Shown: positions 42,064 through 52,417, counted from the first letter of the stretch. The stretch: 64,000 nt of DNA from SAR202 cluster bacterium (GCA_008373205.1 RQOS01000060.1:47936-111935); one strand, 5' to 3'. Made by a program: numbers and translations. The notes: generated by a model from the letters alone, not told the origin.

Positions 42064-43209
42064 ATGTTAAGTAAAAGAATAAAGCTTATATTTAACTTGT
42101 CCATAGTAATGGTTTTATCTATATTACTCATGGCATGTAATCCAGAAGGACCACAATCAACTTTTGATGCTCAAGGCCCTGTGTCTGAAATTCAAAAAAA
42201 TCTTTTCCTATTCACATTCTGGATAGCTGTAATTGTCTTCATAGTAGTAGAAGGAGCCATTCTTTTTGTAACCTTTAGATATAGAAGAAAAAACGATGAG
42301 CTACCTGTTCAAACTCATGGAAATCTAAAATTAGAAATTACTTGGACAATAATACCAGCAATAATTATAGTGATAATCGCAATTCCTACTGTTATAGGAA
42401 TCTGGCAAACACAAGTAATGCCAGATGAGGAAGACTCTTTAGTAATTAATGCTGTAGGTCATCAATGGTGGTTTGAGTTTAATTATCCCTCAGAAGAAGT
42501 AGTAACAGCTAATGAACTTCATTTGCCTGAAGATACTAATGTTATTGTAAATATAGAATCTCAAGATGTTCTTCATTCTTTTTGGATACCCAAAATAGCA
42601 GGTAAGGTTGACATGGTTCCTAATCATGAAAATCAATTATGGATCAAAGCTGATAATCCTGGGCTTTACTATGGTCAATGTGCAGAATTTTGCGGTGTAG
42701 CACATGCAATGATGAGATTTAGAGTAATAGTTCATACAAATGAAGATTATCAAAATTGGTTAGAGTACATGAGAACCCCACCTCAAGATCTTGTTTCTGG
42801 ATCAGATGAAGATGAGGGAAGAAAGCTATTTGTAGGTAATTGCAGTATGTGTCATACATATGATTCATATAAAAAAGCTGCGTACCACAAAGAGATAAAC
42901 TCTCAATACAACAGATGGGAAGAATGGAAAAAAGATAAAGAAAATTCAGCAATTGTTTCTGCACCTAATCTAACTCATTTTGGTAACAGAATAACTTTAG
43001 GTGCTGGATTAAAAGAAAATAATTACGACAACCTAGTAAAATGGATTGAAGATCCAGATACTATAAAAATTGGAACTAGGATGAAAAATCATGCTGCTAT
43101 CTACACTACTGAAAATAAACTTTCAGATTTAGAAATACAGCAAATTGCAAAATATTTACTAAGCCTTAAGCCATCAGATGATTCTATGGCAACCTATATA
43201 AAAGAATAA
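42064..43209 (+). CDS. coxB: Cytochrome c oxidase subunit II fused to cytochrome c
   Basis: Accepts electrons for the terminal oxidase. The 381-residue protein has a lipobox at LLMAC (about residues 21-25) and two TM helices. The cupredoxin domain has the binuclear CuA ligands in GQCAEFCGVAHAMMRF. A C-terminal cytochrome c domain carries the haem site CSMCH and a probable Met ligand in GTRMKNH. This is the caa3-type layout, with haem c tethered to the oxidase outside the membrane. It heads the coxBACD-ctaG operon. Confidence 0.96.
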   Translation: MLSKRIKLIFNLSIVMVLSILLMACNPEGPQSTFDAQGPVSEIQKNLFLFTFWIAVIVFIVVEGAILFVTFRYRRKNDELPVQTHGNLKLEITWTIIPAIIIVIIAIPTVIGIWQTQVMPDEEDSLVINAVGHQWWFEFNYPSEEVVTANELHLPEDTNVIVNIESQDVLHSFWIPKIAGKVDMVPNHENQLWIKADNPGLYYGQCAEFCGVAHAMMRFRVIVHTNEDYQNWLEYMRTPPQDLVSGSDEDEGRKLFVGNCSMCHTYDSYKKAAYHKEINSQYNRWEEWKKDKENSAIVSAPNLTHFGNRITLGAGLKENNYDNLVKWIEDPDTIKIGTRMKNHAAIYTTENKLSDLEIQQIAKYLLSLKPSDDSMATYIKE

Positions 43210-43220
43210 AAGAGGAAAAG

Positions 43221-45113
43221 ATGAGTAGCATAACTGGTCCAAAACAATTTCAAATACCAAGGATATTTCCAAGGCCCATGGCCCACAGTGGATTATGGTA
43301 TTGGCTTGCGACAGTAGACCATAAAAAAATTGGTACTATGTATGGAATAGTTTCTTTCTTCTGGTTCATTATGGGGGGAATAGAAGCTCTTCTAATCAGA
43401 GTTCAATTATCACATGCTGAAGCTTCTATAATTAGCCCCGAAGTTTATAATCAATTGTTTACTATGCATGGGACAACTATGGTTTTCTTGGTGGTAATGC
43501 CACTGTCAGCTGCATTTTTTAACTGGCTTGTTCCTCTTCAAATTGGAGCTAGAGATGTAGCTTTCCCTAGATTAAATGCTCTAAGCTTATGGGTTTTTAT
43601 TTTTGGATCTATATTAATGAATATTAGCTGGTTCACAGGAGAGGCTCCTAATGGTGGATGGTTTGGTTACCCACCTAACTCAACAGTACAGTTTAATCCT
43701 GGTAATGGAATGACATATTGGGTATTAGGATTAAACGTTTTAGGAGTTGCTTCTATTGCTGCTGGACTAAATTTCATAGTTACTATCATTAACATGAGGG
43801 CACCTGGGATGTCATTGATGAAGATGCCTGTATTCACCTGGATGACATTTATAACTTCAATATTGATTGTACTTGCTCTACCAGTTTTAGGTGTAGCAGG
43901 AATACAAATGACTGCTGACAGAGTTTATGGAACAAACTTTTTCAACTCAGAAGCAGGTGGAGATCCAATTTTTTGGCAACATATCTTTTGGCTTTTTGGG
44001 CATCCAGAAGTATATATTTTAATTTTGCCAGCTATGGGTATTGTGTCTGAAGTACTTCCAACATTTGCAAGAAAACCTCTATTTGGTTATACATTTATAG
44101 TATTTTCTGGAGCAATTATTGGTTTCATGGGTTGGTTTGTTTGGAGTCATCATATGTTTACAGTGGGACTAGGCCCAGCTGCTAATACAGCATTCACTGT
44201 ATCAACTATGCTTATTGCAATTCCCACGGGTGTTAAGATATTTAACTGGATAGCAACTTTATGGGGAGGGTCAATTAGATTTACCACAGCTATGCTTTTC
44301 TCTATAGGATTTATTGCTATGTTTACTATTGGAGGGCTTTCGGGAGTAACTCATGCAGTATCACCTTCAGATGCTCAACAGCAAGACACCTATTATGTAG
44401 TTGCTCATTTTCACTATGTCTTATTTGGTGGAGCAATCTTTGCAATATTCTCTGGTATTTATTTCTGGTGGCCTAAATTTACTGGTTGGTTCTTGAATGA
44501 AAGAATTGGAGTGGTAAATTTTATATTGATGATAGTTGGATTTAATTTACAATTTGCACCTATGCATTGGGTTGGATTAGATGGAATGCCTAGAAGGATT
44601 TACACATATGCTGAAAATATGGGATGGGAACTTTCTAATGCAGCGGCTACTGCAGGTGGCTTTTTGATTGCTTTGTCAGTATTGGTATTCCTAGCAAATG
44701 TTTATTTATCAAGTAGAAAAAAAGTTATGGCTGGTGGAGATCCTTGGGACGGAAGAACATTAGAATGGTCAATTTCTTCCCCTCCTCCTCATTATAATTT
44801 TGTTGAAATTCCAGAAGTAGAACATATAGATCATTGGTGGTATAAAAAATATCCAGGATTATTAGAAGGAAGCCCTAAGAATAATTCTGAGCCTTCAGTT
44901 GAAGTTGAGGACACGACCAATGTTGATGAATCAAAGATACACTTACCTGATTTATCTTATTATCCATTATTTATTGGAATTGGATTATCCATAGCTGCGC
45001 TTGGAGTTTTATATTCTTATGCACTTGTAACCATTGGGCTAATATTAGTTTTCTGGGGAAGCATTGGATGGAGTACTGAACCTGTAAACGAACCTCACGA
45101 GGGAGATCATTAG
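43221..45113 (+). CDS. coxA: Cytochrome c oxidase subunit I
   Basis: Catalytic haem-copper subunit reducing O2. The 630-residue protein has 12 core TM helices. The low-spin haem His is in LFTMHGTTM. GHPEVYILILP carries the CuB His and the cross-linked Tyr, SHHMFTVG the two CuB His, and VVAHFHYVLFGG the haem ligands. About 100 C-terminal residues extend beyond the usual subunit I; after an acidic linker they add two more TM helices. The next gene starts at the following base. Confidence 0.97.
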   Translation: MSSITGPKQFQIPRIFPRPMAHSGLWYWLATVDHKKIGTMYGIVSFFWFIMGGIEALLIRVQLSHAEASIISPEVYNQLFTMHGTTMVFLVVMPLSAAFFNWLVPLQIGARDVAFPRLNALSLWVFIFGSILMNISWFTGEAPNGGWFGYPPNSTVQFNPGNGMTYWVLGLNVLGVASIAAGLNFIVTIINMRAPGMSLMKMPVFTWMTFITSILIVLALPVLGVAGIQMTADRVYGTNFFNSEAGGDPIFWQHIFWLFGHPEVYILILPAMGIVSEVLPTFARKPLFGYTFIVFSGAIIGFMGWFVWSHHMFTVGLGPAANTAFTVSTMLIAIPTGVKIFNWIATLWGGSIRFTTAMLFSIGFIAMFTIGGLSGVTHAVSPSDAQQQDTYYVVAHFHYVLFGGAIFAIFSGIYFWWPKFTGWFLNERIGVVNFILMIVGFNLQFAPMHWVGLDGMPRRIYTYAENMGWELSNAAATAGGFLIALSVLVFLANVYLSSRKKVMAGGDPWDGRTLEWSISSPPPHYNFVEIPEVEHIDHWWYKKYPGLLEGSPKNNSEPSVEVEDTTNVDESKIHLPDLSYYPLFIGIGLSIAALGVLYSYALVTIGLILVFWGSIGWSTEPVNEPHEGDH

Positions 45114-45764
45114 ATGGCAAATCAAGGAATAACCGTTCATCACGGAGAAGAAATAAATAATTCCACTGGAGTTAGTAACAAAAAATTACTAATGTGGGCA
45201 TTTTTAGGGTCTGATGTAATGTTCTTTGGTACATTCATTGGAACTTTTATGGCCTATAGAAATAAAAGTTTAGTTGGTCCTTATCCTGCTGATACACTAG
45301 ATATTCCTATAACTTCAGTCAGTACATTTGTATTGCTTATGAGTTCTTTAGGAATAGTTCTTGCTCTTCATTATTTGAAGGAATCAAAAATGGCTCTTGC
45401 AAAATTATGGCTAATTTTGGTAATTGTAATGGGTTTAATATTTATTGGATTTCAGGTTTATGAATTTTCACATTTTGCTCATATTGGAATGACTCCTCAA
45501 GTAAATTTATTTGGGTCAACATTTTTTACACTTACAAGCCTACATGGAGCTCACGTTTCTTTGGGAATATTGTGGCTCATATTTTTACTTTATAATGAAT
45601 ATAACGGTAATCTAACAAGTGAAAATGCCATTGATTTAGAATTAGCTGGATTGTATTGGCACTTTGTTGATATAGTTTGGATTATAATTTTTGGTTTATT
45701 GTACCTTATAACAGCTGGAGACGGAGTTCCACCCGGTGGAGTTCCATGGACAGGCGGACACTAG
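45114..45764 (+). CDS. coxC: Cytochrome c oxidase subunit III
   Basis: A 216-residue membrane subunit with the family segments SDVMFFGTFIGTFMAYRN, TLTSLHGAHVSLGILWLI and LAGLYWHFVDIVWIIIFGLLYL. It has five or so TM helices, as in the short bacterial type of subunit III. It abuts coxA directly and precedes the small subunit IV gene. Confidence 0.96.
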   Translation: MANQGITVHHGEEINNSTGVSNKKLLMWAFLGSDVMFFGTFIGTFMAYRNKSLVGPYPADTLDIPITSVSTFVLLMSSLGIVLALHYLKESKMALAKLWLILVIVMGLIFIGFQVYEFSHFAHIGMTPQVNLFGSTFFTLTSLHGAHVSLGILWLIFLLYNEYNGNLTSENAIDLELAGLYWHFVDIVWIIIFGLLYLITAGDGVPPGGVPWTGGH

Positions 45765-45777
45765 ATAGGAGATTCAA

Positions 45778-46215
45778 TTGTCTATACTAAAAGATTTATT
45801 TCATTATGATGGGAATGGTTGGTGGAAAATACCTAAAACATCGGAAGCCGATGAAAACCCTCCTCATGAACATCCTTTTGGTGGCTTTGTAATAAAATTC
45901 AAGAATTTTATTACGTTTATAACCTCTGGAAAAGGACACGCTGGACCTGTTTACTATTGGGTAATAGCAGGGATATTAGGAGTAATAACCTTAATTGAAG
46001 TTTGGTGGTTTGACGTAGAAGCTTTAGCTTATTTGCTAGTTCCTGCAATGCTAGGTTTTTCTATATTAAAATTTATATTAGTTGTTGCCTTTTTTATGCA
46101 TCTTAGATTTGATCATAAAATGTATTCCACTGTATTTGTTACATGTATGATTATTGGAATTATAATTTTCACTCTATTCTTATTTCTTTCAGCTTTTCAT
46201 GGCTTTGGGAATTAG
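45778..46215 (+). CDS. Cytochrome c oxidase subunit IV (prokaryotic type)
   Basis: A 145-residue protein with a hydrophilic N-terminus, then three TM helices (about residues 60-80, 86-110 and 118-140). The typical segment IEVWWFDVEALAYL and the conserved FFMHLRFDHKMYSTVF are present, as in COX4_pro proteins. The TTG start follows AGGAGA. It lies inside the cox operon between coxC and ctaG. Confidence 0.85.
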   Translation: MSILKDLFHYDGNGWWKIPKTSEADENPPHEHPFGGFVIKFKNFITFITSGKGHAGPVYYWVIAGILGVITLIEVWWFDVEALAYLLVPAMLGFSILKFILVVAFFMHLRFDHKMYSTVFVTCMIIGIIIFTLFLFLSAFHGFGN

Positions 46216-46227
46216 AAAAATATTATT

Positions 46228-47067
46228 TTGAATAACAATATAGGTTTTATAGAATTTATAAGTTCATGGAATTATAGTTCTTTATTTTTTTATTTTCTAA
46301 TTATTACTTTTCTCGTTTACCTAATAGGATCATTAAAGCTATTAGCTATATCAAAAAATAATAAACAATTATTAAAATTTTATAGAGGCTTATTAGGATA
46401 CATGCTCTTAATATTTTCCCTGTCAGGTCCTCTTTCAGCCTTTGAAGATACATTTTGGATTCATATGATTCAACACTTAATATTGATTATGTTAGTACCT
46501 CCTCTAATATTAAGCGGGCTATTCTTTTCAGCTAACTTATGGTTTTTCCCTAGAATAATAAGAGTTGGCATTGCTGATTTTATAAGACCTCAAAAGCCTT
46601 TTAGAAAAATTCTTAACTTAATCACATCTCCAAGATTTGGATTGATTTTTTATATTATTTCTTTATGGACTTGGCATCTTCCAATTTTCTTTAACTATGC
46701 ATTAAATTATTCATTAGTACATAACTTTGAACATCTATCATTTTTACTCAGTGGAGTACTATTTTGGTGGCCTGTTATCGGTTTAAGTATTGGTGCAAAA
46801 AAAATAAGTATCCCTATGAGAATAGTCTATTTGCTGTTAGCAGTAACTCCAACAGCAGTGGTTGCTGCATTCATAACTCTTGCAGATTCAGTTATTTATG
46901 GTGAAGACATCCCTAGGTTACTTAATATTTCTGCAATAGAAGACCAGAAGATAGGAGGACTTATAATGTGGATTCCTGGAAATACTATATTTATTGCTAC
47001 ATTAACAGTGCTCTTTTTTAAGTGGTCTTATAATCAGAGTAAAGAGTCAAGAAAATATAAAGGTTAA
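46228..47067 (+). CDS. ctaG: CtaG family cytochrome c oxidase assembly protein (Caa3_CtaG)
   Basis: A 279-residue membrane protein with about seven TM helices and the blocks HMIQHLILIMLVPPLIL, WTWHLPIFFNYAL and NFEHLSFLLSGVLFWWPVI, typical of the caa3-type CtaG that helps insert copper. It starts with TTG. It is the last gene of the cox operon; its stop overlaps the stop of the convergent gene in TTAA. Confidence 0.9.
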   Translation: MNNNIGFIEFISSWNYSSLFFYFLIITFLVYLIGSLKLLAISKNNKQLLKFYRGLLGYMLLIFSLSGPLSAFEDTFWIHMIQHLILIMLVPPLILSGLFFSANLWFFPRIIRVGIADFIRPQKPFRKILNLITSPRFGLIFYIISLWTWHLPIFFNYALNYSLVHNFEHLSFLLSGVLFWWPVIGLSIGAKKISIPMRIVYLLLAVTPTAVVAAFITLADSVIYGEDIPRLLNISAIEDQKIGGLIMWIPGNTIFIATLTVLFFKWSYNQSKESRKYKG

Positions 47068-47495
47068 TCTACCTGTGTAATAAAATACTCATTAGTAACA
47101 TTAAGCATACTACTAATAGTCTCGTTAGTATAAGATTTTAGGTATATTACTGTTGCCCAAGCTTTCTTAAGATTTTCTTCCATCTCAGAAATAGTCATAG
47201 GGTTATTTTTATTAAGAATTAATATTCTAAAAACAGCTTCAATAAGAGATGTGCCAGGTAAAACATATTTTTTTAGTAAATAATCTTCATTACTTTCTTC
47301 AGAATCATTTTCAATAATAGAAATTTCATTATATAGCTCATCAACTGACTTACCTAATAATTCTTTCTTTTTTGAAGGATCATCAAAAAATTTCTCTATA
47401 ACTAAAAAATTAAATGAAAGATTAGAATCTGCAAATTCTTCAACATTAATTTGATATTTTTCTAGACCAACTGCACTTTCATTATTTATTGTCAT
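47064..47495 (-). CDS. Uncharacterised 143-residue protein
   Basis: I recognise no family. The protein is acidic, has no signal peptide or Cys, and looks mostly helical (SKKKELLGKSVDELYNEISII; EMEENLKKAWATVIYLKSY). The gene lies 3 nt after moeA, so it is the last gene of pheS-pheT-moeA. Its C-terminal half (residues 85-140) has a winged-helix-like spacing, but there is no clear match. Its stop overlaps that of ctaG. Confidence 0.6.
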   Translation of the reverse strand: MTINNESAVGLEKYQINVEEFADSNLSFNFLVIEKFFDDPSKKKELLGKSVDELYNEISIIENDSEESNEDYLLKKYVLPGTSLIEAVFRILILNKNNPMTISEMEENLKKAWATVIYLKSYTNETISSMLNVTNEYFITQVD

Positions 47496-47498
47496 TAT

Positions 47499-48806
47499 TT
47501 ATTCCTCATTATTCAATATATCTGAAATGTTCTCATTCCAATTAAACATTTCAACATCTATTTTTTCGCCTTTCTTAAGTATATCAATATCTGATGGACA
47601 TATTGCTAAACCGTTAGCCTCATGCATTGATGTTAAGACACCTGAACTTTGATTTTTTATAGGGATTGCTATTACTTTTGAAGAGGAGTCAACAATAACT
47701 TTTACTCTAGAATATAATCTTCTACCATCGTGATTAATAATATCTGATTCTAAATTAGCTTTAATAATTGGTCTATTTTTTAAGGGCTTACCCTTCATTT
47801 TATCTATTGCATATCGTCCAAACTTTTCAAAAGCTATCATTGCACTAACTGGATTCCCAGGAACTCCTAAAAGAGGTATTTTTTTCCCATCAATAGTAAT
47901 GATCCCGAAAGCCAAAGGTTTTGCTGGTCTCATATTAACCGACCATAAATTAATATCTCCGTTTTTATCTAAAACATCTTTCACAATATCATAGTCACCT
48001 TTAGATACACCTGCAGAGGTAACTATTAAATCAACATCTCTTAGTTTTTTAAGTTTTTTTTCAAGATCTTCTACCTTATCTAATGCATGTTTTTGAATTA
48101 ATGGAGTTGCACCAAATTCTTTAACTAGAGAAGACAATGTGTAAGTGTTTGAATTATAAATTTTACCATCTTGATTTTTTTCACCAGGCTCTAACAATTC
48201 ATTCCCAGTAGAAAGGATACCAATTATAGGTTTTCTTATTACAGACACCTTCTCAAGCCCTATTGAGGCCATTACTCCTATAGTAGCTGAGGTAATCAAT
48301 GAGCCTTTCTTGATAATAATTGATCCCTTTTTGATATCTTCACTTTTTTTCCTGATATTCTCTAAATTTTTAACACTGATTTTAATACCTATTTTACTTT
48401 TATCGTTATTTTCTAATTCATTAGTATCTTCAAACGGTACAACAGCGTCAGAACCTGATGGTATTGGTGCTCCAGTCATGATTCTTGAAGCTTGTCCTGT
48501 TGACAGAGATAATTTAGGAATTGATCCAGCCGGAATTTCTTCAATTACATCTAGATATATTATATTTTCGTCATCTGCATTTATTAAGTCATCTTTAATC
48601 ACTGCATATCCATCCATAGCAGAATTATCTAAAGGAGGAACATTAATTTCTGAAATAATATCTTCAGAAACAATACTTCCCACAGAATCTAAAATATTAA
48701 TTTGAGTAGGATTTAGAATTTCGAATTTAGAAAGAATTTTTTCACGAGCATCTTCAACTGAAAGCATGTCTGCATGATAATGAGATTTTCTTATTTTTTG
48801 ATTCAT
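47499..48806 (-). CDS. moeA: Molybdopterin molybdenumtransferase MoeA
   Basis: Inserts molybdenum into adenylated molybdopterin. The 435-residue protein has the start of domain 1 (SVEDAREKIL, VPPLDNSAMDGYAV) and RIMTGAPIPSGSDAVVPFED. The MoCF_biosynth core is IGILSTGNELLEPG, then VTSAGVSKGDYDIVKDVL and LLGVPGNPVSAMIAF. The C-terminal domain IV follows. It lies 5 nt after pheT. Together with moaA and moaC in this window it indicates an active Moco pathway. Confidence 0.95.
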   Translation of the reverse strand: MNQKIRKSHYHADMLSVEDAREKILSKFEILNPTQINILDSVGSIVSEDIISEINVPPLDNSAMDGYAVIKDDLINADDENIIYLDVIEEIPAGSIPKLSLSTGQASRIMTGAPIPSGSDAVVPFEDTNELENNDKSKIGIKISVKNLENIRKKSEDIKKGSIIIKKGSLITSATIGVMASIGLEKVSVIRKPIIGILSTGNELLEPGEKNQDGKIYNSNTYTLSSLVKEFGATPLIQKHALDKVEDLEKKLKKLRDVDLIVTSAGVSKGDYDIVKDVLDKNGDINLWSVNMRPAKPLAFGIITIDGKKIPLLGVPGNPVSAMIAFEKFGRYAIDKMKGKPLKNRPIIKANLESDIINHDGRRLYSRVKVIVDSSSKVIAIPIKNQSSGVLTSMHEANGLAICPSDIDILKKGEKIDVEMFNWNENISDILNNEE

Positions 48807-48811
48807 TATTT

Positions 48812-51202
48812 TTACTCTCTTATGTAAGCATCTAACTGTTTTTTTAATTTTGAAAGTATATTTTTTTCAATCTTTTCTAAATTTTTTGAAGACAATGTAT
48901 TATCGAAAGACTGGTAACTTATTCTTATTGATATACTTTTTTTATTCGAAGGAATTCCTTCACCTTCATATGAATCCACAATAACAGATTCAACAGCATA
49001 TTTTTCTGACAAAATAATTTTATTTAGATCATCAAACTTAACGTTTTTTTCAACAATTAGTGAAAGATCTCTGTGTGCCTGAGGAAAGGTAGAAAATTCT
49101 TCATAAACTATAGGAGATTTAGCCTTTATTAGTGAATCTAAATCGAGTTCAAAAATAACCACATTATTAGAGTTAAAATCTAGTTCAGCTAATAATTTAG
49201 ATGAAACCTCTCCAATAAAACCAATATCTTTATTAATATTTTTATTAAATATCTTTGATGATTTATGGAGATCAAACAAAGGATCAGTGTAATCTGTAAA
49301 TTCAACCTTTATGTTTAGTTTTTTTAATATGAATTCAACAATTCCCTTTATGTCAAAGTAATCTACTAATCCTTCTTCTTGATTCCAATTTAATTCATTA
49401 CGAGTACCTGCTAAAATACCCGAAATCATAGTTTTTTCAATGATCTTTGATTGGTCCATATAAAAAACACTTCCTGTTTCAAATAACCTAATAGGTTTTT
49501 TCCAGTAGTGAGTATTCCTAGAAGCATTAATAAGTAAAGATGGAATAATACTTTTCCTTAAATAAGCATGTTCATTTGAAATAGGATTATCTAATTCGAT
49601 TGATTTACCTAAATTTGAAATTAATGGAGTTAAGTTTAACAATTTTTCAGATGTAGCAGAATAAGAAATTGTTTCAGTCAATCCAATACCAACAAGAATA
49701 TCTTGTAAAAATATTTTAGTATCATATTGCTCATTTGGTTCCCACTTAGGGATTTCACCTGATAGAAAAGATAAAGGGATATCATCATAACCTATTATTC
49801 TCGCAATTTCTTCATGCAGATCCTCAGAAATATTAATATCCGATCTCCAAAAAGGTTTATCAACTTGCCATGTAGATTCTTTAGTTGAAAAATCAAAAGT
49901 AAAATCTAAGTTTTCTAAGGTATTACTAATTTTTTTATCATCTAGATCTAATCCTAAATGACTTTTGATTTTATCTTTTTTCAAAGATATTTTTGATTTA
50001 TTATCAGATTTATTTTGATACAAATCTTCCATAAATCCTCTACTTTTTCCACCTGCTAATTCAATTATTAGATTCGCTGCTCTAGATAATGCAAATTCAG
50101 TAATTTCAGGATTCAAATTTCTTTCAAATCTTATAGATGCTTCCGTGGAAAGATTTAATTTTTTTGAAGTATTTCTAATATATTGTGGATTGAAATTCGC
50201 AGACTCTAAAAAAATTGTTTTTGTTGTATTATCAATCTCAGAATTTCCTCCTCCCATTATTCCTGCTAAACCAATTGATTGTTTTTCATCAGCAATAACT
50301 ATACTTTTACTTGGAAGTTCTCTTTCTTCTCCATCAAGAGTAATTATTTTTTCTTTAGAATTAGATTCTCTAACAAAAATTTTATCCCCTGATATTTTAT
50401 CCAAGTCAAATGCATGTAATGGTTGCCCTATTTCGAACATTACATAATTAGTTATATCCACTACATTATTGATTGGCCTTTCACCAATTGAAATTAGTTT
50501 TGATTTTAACCAATCAGGAGAGTCCGTTATATTTACTGAATCAAGAATTATTCCTGAATATCTAGGACATATTTTTTCATCTAAAATTTCTACGATCCCT
50601 TTAGAATTATCTATATCAAAGTCATTACTGTAGTTAAAGTTTAGTTTTGTAGAAAATTTTGCTGATAAGTCTCTAGCTAGACCGACGATAGAAAGACAAT
50701 CAACTCTATTGGGAGTAACATCGATATCAAAAACTGTCTCTGAAAAATACTTACTTAAAGGATCTCCTATTAAAAAACTATTATCAAGAACCATTATTCC
50801 TTCATGATTATCGCTTAATCCTAATTCTTTTTCTGAGCAAATCATACCCTCTGATATTTCTCCTCTAATTTTTGACTTCTTAATTTCAAAAGTAGAGCCA
50901 TTTTCTAAAGGTAATTTTGTCCCAGGAGTTGCTAAAAATATTTTTTGCCCCTCTTCTATATTTGGAGCACCACAAACCACTTGAATCTCATTATTACCAT
51001 CAAAAACTATTGTTAATTTTAATTTATCGGCATTAGGATGAGGGATTATTTTTTTTATTTCACCAACAATTACTCCATCAATATTTCCTGATTTTTCAAT
51101 AGATTCTACTTCATTTCCAATCATAGTTAGATTTTCAGAAATTTCTTCATCTGATTTTTTGAAATTTATATATTCGTTTAGCCAACTGATTGGAAGTTTC
51201 AT
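48812..51202 (-). CDS. pheT: Phenylalanyl-tRNA synthetase beta subunit
   Basis: A 796-residue subunit of the alpha2beta2 enzyme. In order are the N-terminal EMAP-type tRNA-binding domain (VGEIKKIIPHPNADKLKL), the B3/B4 editing domain, the B5 DNA-binding-like domain, the catalytic-like core (FLQDILVGIGLTETISYS) and the C-terminal FDX-ACB domain (FPQAHRDLSLIVEKN). Length and order are standard. It is 3 nt from pheS. Confidence 0.97.
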   Translation of the reverse strand: MKLPISWLNEYINFKKSDEEISENLTMIGNEVESIEKSGNIDGVIVGEIKKIIPHPNADKLKLTIVFDGNNEIQVVCGAPNIEEGQKIFLATPGTKLPLENGSTFEIKKSKIRGEISEGMICSEKELGLSDNHEGIMVLDNSFLIGDPLSKYFSETVFDIDVTPNRVDCLSIVGLARDLSAKFSTKLNFNYSNDFDIDNSKGIVEILDEKICPRYSGIILDSVNITDSPDWLKSKLISIGERPINNVVDITNYVMFEIGQPLHAFDLDKISGDKIFVRESNSKEKIITLDGEERELPSKSIVIADEKQSIGLAGIMGGGNSEIDNTTKTIFLESANFNPQYIRNTSKKLNLSTEASIRFERNLNPEITEFALSRAANLIIELAGGKSRGFMEDLYQNKSDNKSKISLKKDKIKSHLGLDLDDKKISNTLENLDFTFDFSTKESTWQVDKPFWRSDINISEDLHEEIARIIGYDDIPLSFLSGEIPKWEPNEQYDTKIFLQDILVGIGLTETISYSATSEKLLNLTPLISNLGKSIELDNPISNEHAYLRKSIIPSLLINASRNTHYWKKPIRLFETGSVFYMDQSKIIEKTMISGILAGTRNELNWNQEEGLVDYFDIKGIVEFILKKLNIKVEFTDYTDPLFDLHKSSKIFNKNINKDIGFIGEVSSKLLAELDFNSNNVVIFELDLDSLIKAKSPIVYEEFSTFPQAHRDLSLIVEKNVKFDDLNKIILSEKYAVESVIVDSYEGEGIPSNKKSISIRISYQSFDNTLSSKNLEKIEKNILSKLKKQLDAYIRE

Positions 51203-51205
51203 GAT

Positions 51206-52219
51206 TTATCTTACAAATTGACTTAAGAATCTAAGGTCATTTATGTGAAAATTTCTTATATCTTTTATTTTATTTTTTAACATTGATACTCTTTCTGGGC
51301 CTATTCCAAATGCAAATCCACTAACCTCAGAAGGGTCATATCCTACTCCACTCAATACTTTAGGGTGGACCATTCCAGCTCCTAAAATTTCTATCCACTT
51401 TCCATCCCATAAAATAGACATGTCAACACCTGGTTCTACAAAAGGAAAAAAATCACATCTAAATCTTACTTTTTGATCTGAACCAAAGATTTTTCTAGCC
51501 ATTTCAAATAAAGTTCCTTTTAATTCGGAAAAAGAAATATCTTTATCAACAGCTAAACCTTCTATTTGATGGAATTCCCATTCATGCGTAGCATCAGTAG
51601 CCTCATATCTATAGCATTTTCCAGGAACAACAACCCTAATTGGAGGTTTTTTATTTTCCATTATTCTTGCCTGCATAGGTGAAGTATGGGTTCTAAGTAA
51701 ATGCTTTTCACCCTCTGTCGACGCATTTAGCCAGATAGTATCCCATTGATCTCTAGCTGGGTGATCAGATGGTATGTTTAGTAAATCAAAATTATATTTC
51801 TCTGTTTCAATTTCTTTACCTTCTAAAATTTCAAAGCCCATAGAACCAAATGCTTCACAAATTTCACGAATAATTAAAGTTGTTGGATGATAGTTCCCTG
51901 CTGAAAGATTTAATCCTGGTAATGAGTTATCAAAATAGTCAGATCCATCTTCAGTTTTATTAATATTATTCTTGTGAGCTACAAAAGTTTTATTAAGTTG
52001 GTCTTTTAGATCATTTATTTTTGGGCCAACTAATCTTTTATCTTCATTAGGAATAGTTGCCAGTATTTTCATTAGTGAAGATAATTTCCCATTTCTTCCC
52101 AGATAGCTGATTCTCCAATTTTCCAATTGATCATCATCAGCATGCAATTTATCTAAATCACTCAGAGCAATTAGTCTCAGTTCATCGATTTCACTTAGTA
52201 TGGATTCAGTATTGGTCAA
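51206..52219 (-). CDS. pheS: Phenylalanyl-tRNA synthetase alpha subunit
   Basis: Catalytic class II subunit, 337 residues. It has the N-terminal coiled-coil arm (residues about 1-90) and the motifs LRTHTSPMQARIM and CYRYEATDATHEWEFHQIEGL. Motif 3 is GFAFGIGPERVSMLK near the C-terminus. The start is TTG, with AGGA about 9 nt before. The 198-bp upstream region, shared with the divergent DUF5679 gene, shows no leader peptide or T-box that I can identify. Confidence 0.96.
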   Translation of the reverse strand: MTNTESILSEIDELRLIALSDLDKLHADDDQLENWRISYLGRNGKLSSLMKILATIPNEDKRLVGPKINDLKDQLNKTFVAHKNNINKTEDGSDYFDNSLPGLNLSAGNYHPTTLIIREICEAFGSMGFEILEGKEIETEKYNFDLLNIPSDHPARDQWDTIWLNASTEGEKHLLRTHTSPMQARIMENKKPPIRVVVPGKCYRYEATDATHEWEFHQIEGLAVDKDISFSELKGTLFEMARKIFGSDQKVRFRCDFFPFVEPGVDMSILWDGKWIEILGAGMVHPKVLSGVGYDPSEVSGFAFGIGPERVSMLKNKIKDIRNFHINDLRFLSQFVR

Positions 52220-52417
52220 AATATATTCCTATTGATTACAGTATAAATTATATTTCAAATGTATTGAAAATTTCCATAAAAAGTAACTTATTTGTAATTT
52301 TTCCGTAGTTTATACTCAATTTATTCTAATTGAATTATTTATAAAGTAGTATTTTCCTTCTGGATAGTATATAAATAACAGTATAAATAATCAAAGGTTT
52401 AGGAACCGGAGGTTCAA

